Assembly: GCA_905197435.1 (NCBI GenBank)
Contig: CAJJYX010000018.1
Coordinates: 1 to 29,026 of the forward strand
Length of the DNA stretch: 29,026 nt
Origin: an uncultured Bacteroides sp.
GTDB taxonomy: Bacteria > Bacteroidota > Bacteroidia > Bacteroidales > Bacteroidaceae
Direction: 5' to 3'
Both the position numbers and the translations under genes were made by a program. Shown here piece after piece: positions 17,838 to 25,605 of the stretch (positions are counted from its first letter, which is position 1; the number at the start of each line of letters is the position of its first letter). The notes under the pieces were generated by a model that was not told the origin of the DNA, did not search any database, and worked only from the letters and a program-made list of their open reading frames with translations.

Positions 17838-18218
17838 ATGGCAGAAAAGACAAGATATTCAGATGCGGAATTAGAAGAATTCCGCGCTATCATTCTGGAT
17901 AAGTTAGAGTTGGCACAGCGTGACTATGACCTGTTGAAAGCCAGTCTGACCGGTGCAGACGGTAACGATACCGATGACACATCCCCTACGTACAAAGTAC
18001 TGGAAGAAGGTGCAAATACCTTGTCCAAGGAAGAGACCACACGTCTGGCACAGCGCCAGCTGAAGTTCATCCAAGGATTGCAGGCTGCTTTGGTGCGCAT
18101 TGAGAACAAAACATATGGCATTTGCCGCGAAACCGGCAAACTGATTCCGGCAGAGCGCCTTCGTGCGGTGCCCCATGCCACTTTGAGCATCGAAGCTAAA
18201 AACAACGGCAAGAAATAA
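17838..18218 (+). CDS. DksA/TraR-family protein lacking most zinc-finger cysteines
   Basis: A 126-residue protein with the DksA-like layout: N-terminal coiled coil (about 10-90, rich in LE/LA heptads such as FRAIILDKLELAQRDYDLL) and a C-terminal finger. In the finger, RIENKTYGICRETGKLIPAERLRAVPHAT aligns with the DksA words YGxCxxCGxxIxxxRLxAxP. Only C96 remains, however; the second Cys is Thr and the later pair is missing. DksA-type proteins enter the RNA polymerase secondary channel, so a role in transcription or stringent control is likely but not shown. It lies 31 bp after ileS and 2 bp before lspA. Confidence 0.87.
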   Translation: MAEKTRYSDAELEEFRAIILDKLELAQRDYDLLKASLTGADGNDTDDTSPTYKVLEEGANTLSKEETTRLAQRQLKFIQGLQAALVRIENKTYGICRETGKLIPAERLRAVPHATLSIEAKNNGKK

Positions 18219-18220
18219 AA

Positions 18221-18853
18221 ATGGGCAAATTCTTTACGAAAGGCCGGATAGCCTGCCTTATCATATTCTCGGTACTGATTATTGACCAGATTATCAAGAT
18301 TTGGATAAAGACTCACATGTACTGGCATGAGAGTATCCGGGTCACAGACTGGTTCTACATCTACTTTACCGAGAATAGCGGTATGGCTTTCGGCATGGAA
18401 ATATTCGCTAAGCTGTTCCTTACCTTGTTCCGCATCGTTGCAGTAGCGGTAATTGGCTGGTTCCTGTACCGGTTCGTGAAACGGGGAATGAAGACCGGAT
18501 TCATCATTTGCGTGTCTTTAGTCTTGACGGGAGCCTTGGGCAATATCATCGACAGCGTATTCTACGGTGTGTTGTTCAATGAAAGCACCCATTCGCAGAT
18601 AGCATCCTTCATGCCTGAAGGAGGAGGATATGCCTCATGGTTCCATGGCAAAGTGGTGGACATGTTCTATTTTCCTATTATTGATACAAATTGGCCCACA
18701 TGGATGCCGTTTGTCGGCGGAGAACATTTCATCTTCTTCAGCCCGATATTTAATTTTGCGGATGCAGCAATCAGTTGCGGTATGATTGCTTTACTGTTGT
18801 TTTACAATAAAGATTTCAATGATGCCTATCATGCTGCCATAAAGAAATCATGA
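18221..18853 (+). CDS. lspA: Prolipoprotein signal peptidase LspA
   Basis: Inner-membrane aspartyl protease that removes the signal peptide from diacylated prolipoproteins. The four-helix pattern is visible. Motifs are D22 in LIIDQIIKIW, ENSGMAFG (N52), and the catalytic pair D111 in GALGNIIDSVFYG and D181 in FNFADAAISCG. The length, 210 residues, exceeds the usual 160-170 because about 70 residues separate the two aspartates where E. coli has fewer than 30. The insert (ESTHSQIASFMPEGG then WFHGKVVDMFYFPIID) faces the periplasm. It overlaps the next lipoprotein gene by 4 bp. Confidence 0.96.
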   Translation: MGKFFTKGRIACLIIFSVLIIDQIIKIWIKTHMYWHESIRVTDWFYIYFTENSGMAFGMEIFAKLFLTLFRIVAVAVIGWFLYRFVKRGMKTGFIICVSLVLTGALGNIIDSVFYGVLFNESTHSQIASFMPEGGGYASWFHGKVVDMFYFPIIDTNWPTWMPFVGGEHFIFFSPIFNFADAAISCGMIALLLFYNKDFNDAYHAAIKKS

Positions 18854-19776
18854 AAGGAATAAATCGAATTCAATGGTGTAGCGTAGTCCTTTTGGCATTC
18901 ATCCTGACGGCTTGTAAGGTGAAAAGACCTGAAACCGTCCTTCCGGATGCCAAGATGGAAAACGTGCTTTATGATTATCACATAGCCAAGGCTATGGGGG
19001 AAGAGGTTCCGTATAACGAGAGTTATAAGCGGGTACTGTACATTGAATCGGTTTTTAAGAAATATGGCATTACCCAAGCGGATTTTGATTCTTCCATGGT
19101 CTGGTTTTCCCGCAATCCGGAAGTTCTGACCAAAATTTACGAGAAAGTAAATGTACGGTTGAAATCCGAAAGAGACGGCATCAACCACTTGATTGCCCTG
19201 CGTGACAACAAACCGAAGGAATCACTTGCCGGAGACAGTATCGACGTATGGATATGGCAGCATATCTATCAGTTGACGGGCATGCCTTTGGACAATAAAA
19301 TTGCATTTACGCTACCTGCAGACGCGAACTTCCACGACCGTGACACGCTACGCTGGAGCGTACGCTTCCGCTTCCGCAATGGTGTACCGGACAGTACACA
19401 TGCTCCGTTGATGGCGATGCAGGTTCTTTATGAAAAGAACGACAGTGTCATCAGCGCCATTCGGAAAATACGGAACAAGGGTACTGAAACCATCACTCTA
19501 TTTGCTGATACTTTGGGAGCAATCAAGGAAATACGCGGTTTTATCTACTATCCGCAGCAAAAGTCTCCGCAGTCTTTGCTGGCAGACCGTATCTCACTGA
19601 TGCGTTATCATGCTACGGACAGTCTGGACTTTGCCCCGAAGGATACTCTTCAGCAGGCCGCAGACTCTCTTCACAAGAGCAGAAACAGAAAGCCTGAGAA
19701 ATTAAAACCTCTGGAGATCCTGGAGCATGAAAATGCTACGGCTCCTAAAGCCATACGTCCCCGTCCGAAGGCATGA
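18850..19776 (+). CDS. DUF4296-type lipoprotein
   Basis: A Bacteroidetes lipoprotein of 308 residues. The N-terminal signal has a lipobox, FILTAC, with acylated C22. The N-terminal half (about 28-120) fits DUF4296: PDAKMENVLYDYHIAKAMG and YIESVFKKYGITQADFDSSMVWFSRNPEVLTKIYEKV. The remainder is strand-rich, including DTLRWSVRFRFRN and IKEIRGFIYYPQ, then a basic, proline-rich tail. Its ATG overlaps the lspA stop (ATGA), so a substrate of LspA is made next to its peptidase. Function unknown; periplasm-facing inner or outer leaflet. Confidence 0.87.
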   Translation: MKGINRIQWCSVVLLAFILTACKVKRPETVLPDAKMENVLYDYHIAKAMGEEVPYNESYKRVLYIESVFKKYGITQADFDSSMVWFSRNPEVLTKIYEKVNVRLKSERDGINHLIALRDNKPKESLAGDSIDVWIWQHIYQLTGMPLDNKIAFTLPADANFHDRDTLRWSVRFRFRNGVPDSTHAPLMAMQVLYEKNDSVISAIRKIRNKGTETITLFADTLGAIKEIRGFIYYPQQKSPQSLLADRISLMRYHATDSLDFAPKDTLQQAADSLHKSRNRKPEKLKPLEILEHENATAPKAIRPRPKA

Positions 19777-20102
19777 AACGCTATGCTTCTCATTTTCTGT
19801 TTCTTTCCGGACATGGTTATCTGAAACAATATGTGGTGGAAATAGGCGAAGAACAGTACGTATCGCGTATCTTCCCATTGGCAGAAGAGGTAGAAAATAC
19901 GGAATGGCTGCCGGGGGTCATAGCTTTGCTTCCTGAAACGGAGGCCGGTAAATTGCTCTTTGATAAATGTCACAATATACTGGCCGAAGTCCCTCCGGGT
20001 ATCGAGAAAGAACTGCCCAGTATGGTTCCCTGGTTGTATTTTCCTTTTGATTTTATTACAATGCAGCCTGGCGCCGGAACTCAGCGCAAACGACTGCAGT
20101 AG
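19773..20102 (+). CDS. Small conserved-looking protein, function unknown
   Basis: 109 residues, starting at an ATG that overlaps the previous stop (ATGA), which favours a real, coupled gene. MKRYASHFLFLSGHGYLKQYVVEIGEEQYVSRIF is strand-like; FPLAEEVENTEWLPGVIALLP follows. There is no signal peptide, membrane segment or recognised motif. Its last 47 bp overlap the end of the oppositely directed methyltransferase gene. It is last in the ileS-to-lspA group. No function is proposed. Confidence 0.72.
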   Translation: MKRYASHFLFLSGHGYLKQYVVEIGEEQYVSRIFPLAEEVENTEWLPGVIALLPETEAGKLLFDKCHNILAEVPPGIEKELPSMVPWLYFPFDFITMQPGAGTQRKRLQ

Positions 20103-20814
20103 CAATGGCTACGTTCAATGACTCGGATGTCTCGCGGTTGGCGGGATAATTCGGAATATACAGTTTGCGGTTGATGAGCGCCTCCACTTCTTTTCCGATG
20201 CCATTTCCTTCATTGCCCATCACAATCAGCCCGTTTTTTGAAAGAGGTTGTCCGTATATGTTTTCCCCGTCCAGGAAGGTTCCGTAAACGGGAATATCCT
20301 TCAGTGAGCGGATCAACTCGGGTAGGGAAGTGTAATGCAGCCTGACACGTGCGATACCTCCCATTGTGGCCTGCACTGTTTTGGGATTATAGACATCCAC
20401 GGTATTGGGAGAACAGAATATATGCTCTATCCCAAACCAGTCGGCAAGGCGGATAATGGTTCCCAAATTGCCGGGGTCTTGTACATCATCCAAGGCCAGG
20501 CAGAGGGAGCGGCTGATGACAGAGACATCCGTTTCCTCATCCGGTTGCCGGAACACGGCCAGCACTTGCTGGGGAGTCTTCAGCAGGCTGGCACGCGAAA
20601 GTTCCTCTTCCGACACTTCCGTAACATCCGTTACGGAAAGAGGACGGTTCCGGGAAAGCCATTCCGAAGTTGCCAGCAGGAATTGACAAGGGAAATGTCC
20701 CAACAAATCTCCTACAAGTTTAGGTCCTTCTGCCAAAAACACCTTGTCTGCCTTCCGGTTCTTTTTCTGCTCCAGCGAGTGGATATATTTGATGCGGTTT
20801 TTACTTAATGCCAT
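20056..20814 (-). CDS. TrmH/SpoU-family RNA 2'-O-methyltransferase
   Basis: A SPOUT methyltransferase that transfers methyl from SAM to a ribose in rRNA or tRNA. It has 252 residues from ATG 20814 (MALSKNRIKYIHSLEQKKNR). The N-terminal substrate-binding part has KVFLAEGPKLVGDLL. The catalytic knot motifs are LDDVQDPGNLGTIIRLADWFG (motif 1), GLIVMGNEGNGIGKEVEALI (motif 2) and NYPANRETSESLNVAIATAVV (motif 3). The promoter -7 box covers 20836-20843, so the in-frame TTG at 20838 is not the start. The target nucleotide cannot be told. Confidence 0.93.
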   Translation of the reverse strand: MALSKNRIKYIHSLEQKKNRKADKVFLAEGPKLVGDLLGHFPCQFLLATSEWLSRNRPLSVTDVTEVSEEELSRASLLKTPQQVLAVFRQPDEETDVSVISRSLCLALDDVQDPGNLGTIIRLADWFGIEHIFCSPNTVDVYNPKTVQATMGGIARVRLHYTSLPELIRSLKDIPVYGTFLDGENIYGQPLSKNGLIVMGNEGNGIGKEVEALINRKLYIPNYPANRETSESLNVAIATAVVCAEFRRQAAL

Positions 20815-20835
20815 AGAGTATATGCTATTATCTGA

Positions 20836-20867
20836 CAAAAATACATGATTATTTCAATATAATCAAA
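20836..20867 (-). promoter_or_regulatory. Bacteroides promoter of the methyltransferase gene
   Basis: On the minus strand TTTG (20864-20867), 20 bp, TATTTTTG (20836-20843). It ends 21 bp before ATG 20814. Confidence 0.72.
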
Positions 20868-20916
20868 AACTCTGCACTCTTCCGGCGTTTTTATTTCGGG
20901 AACAAAAAAATACAAG

Positions 20917-20924
20917 TATATTTG
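20917..20924 (+). promoter_or_regulatory. -7 box upstream of tamL
   Basis: TATATTTG, 30 bp before ATG 20955 and divergent from the methyltransferase promoter. A -33 TTG is not evident. Confidence 0.6.
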
Positions 20925-20954
20925 TAGCTGTTTATGCGCAATTAAAAATTCGGT

Positions 20955-23264
20955 ATGAATAAAGGTTTCCGCTACGCGATACTTGCTGTTATTGTATTTT
21001 TATTGGCTTCCTGTTCTTCTACCAAATATGTGCCGGATGGCTCGTATTTGCTGGATGAAGTGCGCATACATACCGACAACAAAGAAGTAAAACCATCTAA
21101 TCTGTCTATATACATCAGGCAGAATCCCAATTCAAAATGGTTTAGTCTGATAAAGACTCAGTTGTATGTCTACAACTGGTCCGGGCGGGACTCTACGCGT
21201 TGGATAAACCGTACATTACGGAAATTGGGGGATGCCCCGGTCATATATAGCGAGGAGGAGACAAACCGGACCAGTGAGGAAATTACCAAAGCTGTACAGA
21301 ATATGGGTTACATGGGCGCTTCAGTGGAACCGGTACGTCAAGCCAAAAAGAAAAAAATGAAGCTGGTCTATAAGGTGACAACCGGAAAGCCATACAAGGT
21401 ACATACTTTGAAATACGATATCCAGGACAGTAAAATAGAAGAATACATACGGAAGGATTCCGCAGCAATCCTATTATCCGAAGGCATGTATTTAGATGTT
21501 AACGTGCTGGATGCAGAGCGCCAGCGCATTACGAGCAAATTGCTTCAGAACGGATATTACAAATTCAATAAAGAGTACATATCCTATACCGCAGATACTG
21601 TCCGTGACTCTTATCTGGTTGATTTGACACTGCACCTGCTTCCCTACAGACAGCACAACGATACTGTACAGCAAAATCATAGGCAATACACCATCAACAA
21701 GGTGAATTTTATAACGGACTATAATGTGTTACAGGCATCTGCCCTGAACAGTATTGAAGTGGATGATTCATTGCATTACAAAGGATTCCCCATTTATTAT
21801 AAAGACAAGCTGTATCTGCGTCCTAAAGTATTGACCAACAATCTGCGCATCATACCTGGAACACTGTACAACGAGCAGGATGTACAACGTACCTACTCAA
21901 ACTTCGGACGTCTGCAAGCTCTGAAATATACCAATATCCGTTTTTTCGAAGTACAGCAGAACGACAGTGCAAAGCTGAATGCTTATGTGATGCTGACAAA
22001 AAGCAAGCACCAATCTGTATCCTTCGAAGTGGAAGGAACAAACTCTGCGGGTGATTTGGGAGCTGCCGCTTCCGTAGCTTTCCAACACCGTAACATGTTC
22101 AAAGGTTCAGAAGCGTTCATGCTCAAGTTGCGTGGAGCCTATGAAGCTGTGTCCGGTCTGCAAAGCGGATTGAACCAGAACTACATAGAATTGGGAGCAG
22201 AAGCAACCATCAATTTCCCACGTTTCATGTTCCCATTCCTTTCCAGTGATTTCAAACGAAGGATAAGGGCTACTACAGAGTTTGGATTGCAATATAACTA
22301 CCAGATACGGCCGGAGTTTACACGTATTGTGGCCTCTGCCGGATGGAGTTACAAATGGGGAGTACAACAACGGCGATCGCAGCATCGCATTGATTTGTTG
22401 GATATTAATTATCTGTATATGCCCAGTATAGATTCGACTTTTAGAAAAAAATACCTGGAGAAGGATGAAAACTACATCCTTAAATACAATTATGAAGACC
22501 GCTTTATAGTCCGCACCGGTTACAGCTATATCTACAACAGTGCCGGGAAAGCTTTGATGAATAATTCCGGTATCGGCAACTCCTACACCATCCGCCTTAA
22601 TTTTGAATCGGCCGGTAACTTACTGTATGCTGTAGCAAAGCTCGGAGGGATGAAGAAGAATGCATCAGGAGAATACACTTTATTGAACATTCCTTTTGCC
22701 CAGTACCTGAAAGGGGATTTTGATTTTGCCAAGAATCTGGCCATTGACAACCGCAACTCACTGGCATTTCATTTTGGTGCCGGTATTGCCATTCCTTACG
22801 GCAATGCAACGATGCTTCCATTTGAGAAACGTTACTTCTCCGGTGGTGCCAACAGCGTACGTGGTTGGTCTGTACGTGACTTGGGACCCGGTTCTTTCCC
22901 CGGAGACAATAATTTCATGAATCAATCGGGGGACATCAAGCTGGATGCCAGTATTGAATACCGCACACGACTGTTCTGGAAATTCAGAGGGGCTCTCTTT
23001 ATGGATGCCGGAAATATCTGGACAATACGGGATTATAAGGACCAGCCGGGAGGGCAGTTCGAATTTAATAAATTCTATAAGCAAATAGCCGTGGCATACG
23101 GTTTAGGACTGCGCCTTGATTTGGATTTCTTTGTATTGCGTTTCGACGGAGGTATGAAAGCCATCAATCCGGCCTATGAGAAGAAAAAAGACCGTTATCC
23201 CATCATTCATCCTAAATTCAGCCGCGATTTTGCTTTCCATTTTGCCGTGGGATATCCGTTCTAA
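20955..23264 (+). CDS. tamL: TamL-type Omp85 lipoprotein (BamA/TamA family)
   Basis: An outer-membrane assembly factor of 769 residues. Signal and lipobox LLASC give a lipid anchor at C20, unlike TamA of Proteobacteria. Residues about 25-340 hold POTRA-like repeats (KYVPDGSYLLDEVRIHTDN, PVIYSEEETNRTSEEI, PGTLYNEQDVQRTYSNFGRL). From about 360 to the end is a 16-strand-type barrel with the loop-6 signature V635-R-G-W638 in GGANSVRGWSVRDLG and a final FHFAVGYPF ending in Phe. Family knowledge links TamL with TamB in moving or folding surface proteins; no tamB is in the window. It has its own -7 box. Confidence 0.92.
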   Translation: MNKGFRYAILAVIVFLLASCSSTKYVPDGSYLLDEVRIHTDNKEVKPSNLSIYIRQNPNSKWFSLIKTQLYVYNWSGRDSTRWINRTLRKLGDAPVIYSEEETNRTSEEITKAVQNMGYMGASVEPVRQAKKKKMKLVYKVTTGKPYKVHTLKYDIQDSKIEEYIRKDSAAILLSEGMYLDVNVLDAERQRITSKLLQNGYYKFNKEYISYTADTVRDSYLVDLTLHLLPYRQHNDTVQQNHRQYTINKVNFITDYNVLQASALNSIEVDDSLHYKGFPIYYKDKLYLRPKVLTNNLRIIPGTLYNEQDVQRTYSNFGRLQALKYTNIRFFEVQQNDSAKLNAYVMLTKSKHQSVSFEVEGTNSAGDLGAAASVAFQHRNMFKGSEAFMLKLRGAYEAVSGLQSGLNQNYIELGAEATINFPRFMFPFLSSDFKRRIRATTEFGLQYNYQIRPEFTRIVASAGWSYKWGVQQRRSQHRIDLLDINYLYMPSIDSTFRKKYLEKDENYILKYNYEDRFIVRTGYSYIYNSAGKALMNNSGIGNSYTIRLNFESAGNLLYAVAKLGGMKKNASGEYTLLNIPFAQYLKGDFDFAKNLAIDNRNSLAFHFGAGIAIPYGNATMLPFEKRYFSGGANSVRGWSVRDLGPGSFPGDNNFMNQSGDIKLDASIEYRTRLFWKFRGALFMDAGNIWTIRDYKDQPGGQFEFNKFYKQIAVAYGLGLRLDLDFFVLRFDGGMKAINPAYEKKKDRYPIIHPKFSRDFAFHFAVGYPF

Positions 23265-23271
23265 ATATAAT

Positions 23272-23345
23272 TGGCAATGGATAATTGATAATGCATCTGC
23301 CATATATTATATGTGGCTTTATCCATTATCAATTACCTATTGCCA
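23272..23345. repeat. 22-bp inverted repeat with inner hairpin, between convergent genes
   Basis: Arms 23272-23293 and 23324-23345 share TGGCAAT and TAATTGATAATG, with one wobble and one mismatch over 22 bp. The 30-nt loop forms another stem (GCCATATA with TATGTGGC). It lies 8 bases after tamL and 9 bases from the end of the opposing lipoprotein gene, so it may end both transcripts. It lacks a T-run. Confidence 0.75.
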
Positions 23346-23353
23346 GTTATCCA

Positions 23354-23908
23354 TTAATTAAAAGCGTAATAGCTGTTGACCATCGTTGCCTGACGTGCTG
23401 TAGCAACACCTTGAGCATCCAGCGTCACTGTCATTTCCTCACCGTTCGGAAGAGTCATTTGTGCAGTACCGTCATTGTTCATTTGCAGCAATTCTGTGCT
23501 GACACCATCGGCAACAACATTCCAAGTATTGAGCTCTTTGTTGTAAATCAATTCCATAGAAGCAGTTTCACCTTCTTTGGTAATGGAATAGCCGTTTTCA
23601 AGTGTTTCTACCAGATAGTCACCGTTTTCGCCTTTCACTTTCTTCACATCACCAACGCTGGCCATCGGGTTTGAGCCACTCCAAAATTCAATAGAGTTGA
23701 TGACCAATGCATCAGCCAGATAGCAGACACCATATACCGGGATAATATTGAATGCCAGATAAACCAGTTCGTTTACAAACTTGGTACCAATACCTTGATT
23801 CCAGCTGACCAGTTTACTATGCAGTCCAAAAGAACCGATACAAGAACTGAAAAGAAACGAGCCGCAAATCATTACGGTTGCGACCATCTTCAAATTGAAC
23901 TTTTTCAT
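23354..23908 (-). CDS. DUF3332-like small lipoprotein
   Basis: 184 residues from ATG 23908. A GTG two codons upstream is less likely. The signal peptide ends in a lipobox, FLFSSC (C23), followed by IGSFGLHSKLVSWNQGIGTKFVNELVYLAFNI. A hydrophobic stretch comes next (about 43-63, IIPVYGVCYLADALVINSIEF), matching the DUF3332 pattern, and the C-terminal part is polar and strand-rich (KGENGDYLVETLENGYSITKEG). Transcribed alone from a -7 box at 23974-23981. The role is unknown; the family is common in Bacteroidetes envelopes. Confidence 0.82.
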   Translation of the reverse strand: MKKFNLKMVATVMICGSFLFSSCIGSFGLHSKLVSWNQGIGTKFVNELVYLAFNIIPVYGVCYLADALVINSIEFWSGSNPMASVGDVKKVKGENGDYLVETLENGYSITKEGETASMELIYNKELNTWNVVADGVSTELLQMNNDGTAQMTLPNGEEMTVTLDAQGVATARQATMVNSYYAFN

Positions 23909-23973
23909 AATCACTCTTTTTTATTTTACTGTGTTTAATCAATTTATAGCTCGTTGAGCTTTTTAAGCATTTG

Positions 23974-23981
23974 CAAATATA
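23974..23981 (-). promoter_or_regulatory. -7 box upstream of the DUF3332-like gene
   Basis: TATATTTG on the minus strand, 65 bp before ATG 23908. The -33 box is unclear. The rest of 23915-24110 is AT-rich and shows no gene. Confidence 0.55.
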
Positions 23982-24110
23982 GGATTTTTGAGCGAAATAT
24001 ATCCTATTTGAGCTTAAATTCTATTTCCAGTAAAATAAAAGTGCCTACTTACAAGCCTTTTGAAAAAGGAGTCTTTCCATTCAACGGTCAGCAGTTCGCC
24101 AAACAAAAGT

Positions 24111-25397
24111 TTACTTCCGTTTCAACGGTTTGATGATAATCCGCAAAGAAGGATCGTAGGTAAAATAGCTCCACATCCAGTCAACAAAGATAAACAGACG
24201 GTTTTTCACGCCTACAATACTCATCAAATGAATAAACAGCCATGCTGCCCATGCCGGAAAACCTCCAAAACGAAGCCTCTTGAGTTCAACTACGGCATGA
24301 TTGCGGCCAATGGTTGCCATAGAACCTTTATTATGGTATACAAACGGCTGCAGAGGCATGCCTTCTTCTATGCGTTGCAGGTTTTGTATCAGATTTTGGG
24401 CTTGCTGGATAGCAGGTTGCACTACTTGTGGATGCCCTTTAGGATAGTCGGCAGAAATCATCAGTGCAGTATCACCGATAGCAAAGATATTGGGATACTG
24501 ATACAAGCGGTTATAACAGTCTACTTTCAGGCGATTTCCCCGCCCGTAAGCTTCGGATGGCAGCCCTTGCAGGCTGTTCGCTTTTACACCGGCCACCCAG
24601 AACACATTCTTGGTTTCGATGGCCGATGCATCACTTAACTTCAACTGATAGTTCTCATAACCCATAACCCGTTGGTTTAACTTGATTTCTACATTACGTT
24701 TTCCAAGATAATCAGCCACTTCCTTAGAAGACTCCTCAGAAAAAGCCGACAAGAGGCGGGGAGAGCCGTCAATCAGGACAATGCGCATTTTGCTGATATT
24801 CAAATCCGGATAATCCTGAGGAAGCACAAATTTCCTCATTTCGGCCAAAGCACCGGCCAATTCGATACCTGTAGCTCCACCACCCACGATAGCAAAAGTC
24901 ATCAATCGTTTGCGCTCTTCTTCATTACCGGTATTCTGAGCTTGTTCAAAACTGTCTAATATCTGATTACGGTTAAACAAGGCTTCGGACGTATTCTTCA
25001 AAGCCATCGTCTGTCCAGCTATCCCATCATTTCCGAAATAGTTTGTGTCACATCCGGTTGCAATGACCAGATAATCATAAGCCAAAGTTCCGATGGAAGT
25101 TTCCAGAAGATGATTCTCCGGAATGACCTGCTGCGCTTCACAGATACGTATATGAAAATGTTCCCTCTTCTTGAATATTTTCCGAAAGGGGAATGAGATG
25201 GCACTTGGCTCAATGCCTGCTGTGGCCACCTGATAGAGCAATGGCTGAAAAACATGATGATTGTTCTTATCCAGCAAAACTATCTGATACTTATTACTTT
25301 TAAGTTTCCGCGCCAGTTTCAGTCCGCCGAAGCCGCCACCTACGATAACCAACCGTTTCCGTCCCTCTTTATCGGGAATATCCATTGCTGTTTTCAT
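24111..25397 (-). CDS. ndh: Type II NADH dehydrogenase (NDH-2)
   Basis: Single-subunit flavoprotein that oxidises NADH and reduces quinone at the inner face of the membrane without pumping. It has 428 residues. The FAD fold is at 17-25 (IVGGGFGGL), then LLDKNNHHVFQPLLYQVATA, a quinone-reductase hallmark. The NADH fold is at 170-182 (IVGGGATGIELAG). FAIGDTA holds D309, which contacts FAD. The C-terminal 378-410 region (GFPAWAAWLFIHLMSIVG) is the amphipathic membrane anchor. ATG 25397 is used; ATG 25385 is possible. No clear -7 box was found upstream, and the region to 25550 contains no other gene. Confidence 0.93.
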   Translation of the reverse strand: MKTAMDIPDKEGRKRLVIVGGGFGGLKLARKLKSNKYQIVLLDKNNHHVFQPLLYQVATAGIEPSAISFPFRKIFKKREHFHIRICEAQQVIPENHLLETSIGTLAYDYLVIATGCDTNYFGNDGIAGQTMALKNTSEALFNRNQILDSFEQAQNTGNEEERKRLMTFAIVGGGATGIELAGALAEMRKFVLPQDYPDLNISKMRIVLIDGSPRLLSAFSEESSKEVADYLGKRNVEIKLNQRVMGYENYQLKLSDASAIETKNVFWVAGVKANSLQGLPSEAYGRGNRLKVDCYNRLYQYPNIFAIGDTALMISADYPKGHPQVVQPAIQQAQNLIQNLQRIEEGMPLQPFVYHNKGSMATIGRNHAVVELKRLRFGGFPAWAAWLFIHLMSIVGVKNRLFIFVDWMWSYFTYDPSLRIIIKPLKRK

Positions 25398-25552
25398 AAT
25401 CTATTATCATGTTGTTCCTTGTTGTCTAAAGAAACACTACAGAAGAAGGAAAGTTCTATAAATGATGCGGTTAAAAAGAGTGAACGTAAAACGGGAAGGG
25501 AAATATGAACATTAAAACAGAAAATGAGAAAACAAAAAGGAAAGTAACATTG

Positions 25553-25582
25553 TTGTAATAAAAATGATTAAGATTAACTTTG
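25553..25582 (+). promoter_or_regulatory. Bacteroides promoter of the barrel-EptA pair
   Basis: TTG (25553-25555), 19 bp, TAACTTTG (25575-25582). It ends 23 bp before ATG 25606 and excludes the in-frame ATG at 25564 as start. Confidence 0.8.
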
Positions 25583-25605
25583 CCGCAGAAGTTTTCTACA
25601 GACAA

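Noticed and set aside
20815..20838. Extended methyltransferase start at TTG 20838
   Set aside because: The TTG lies in the -7 box; ATG 20814 gives the normal family N-terminus.
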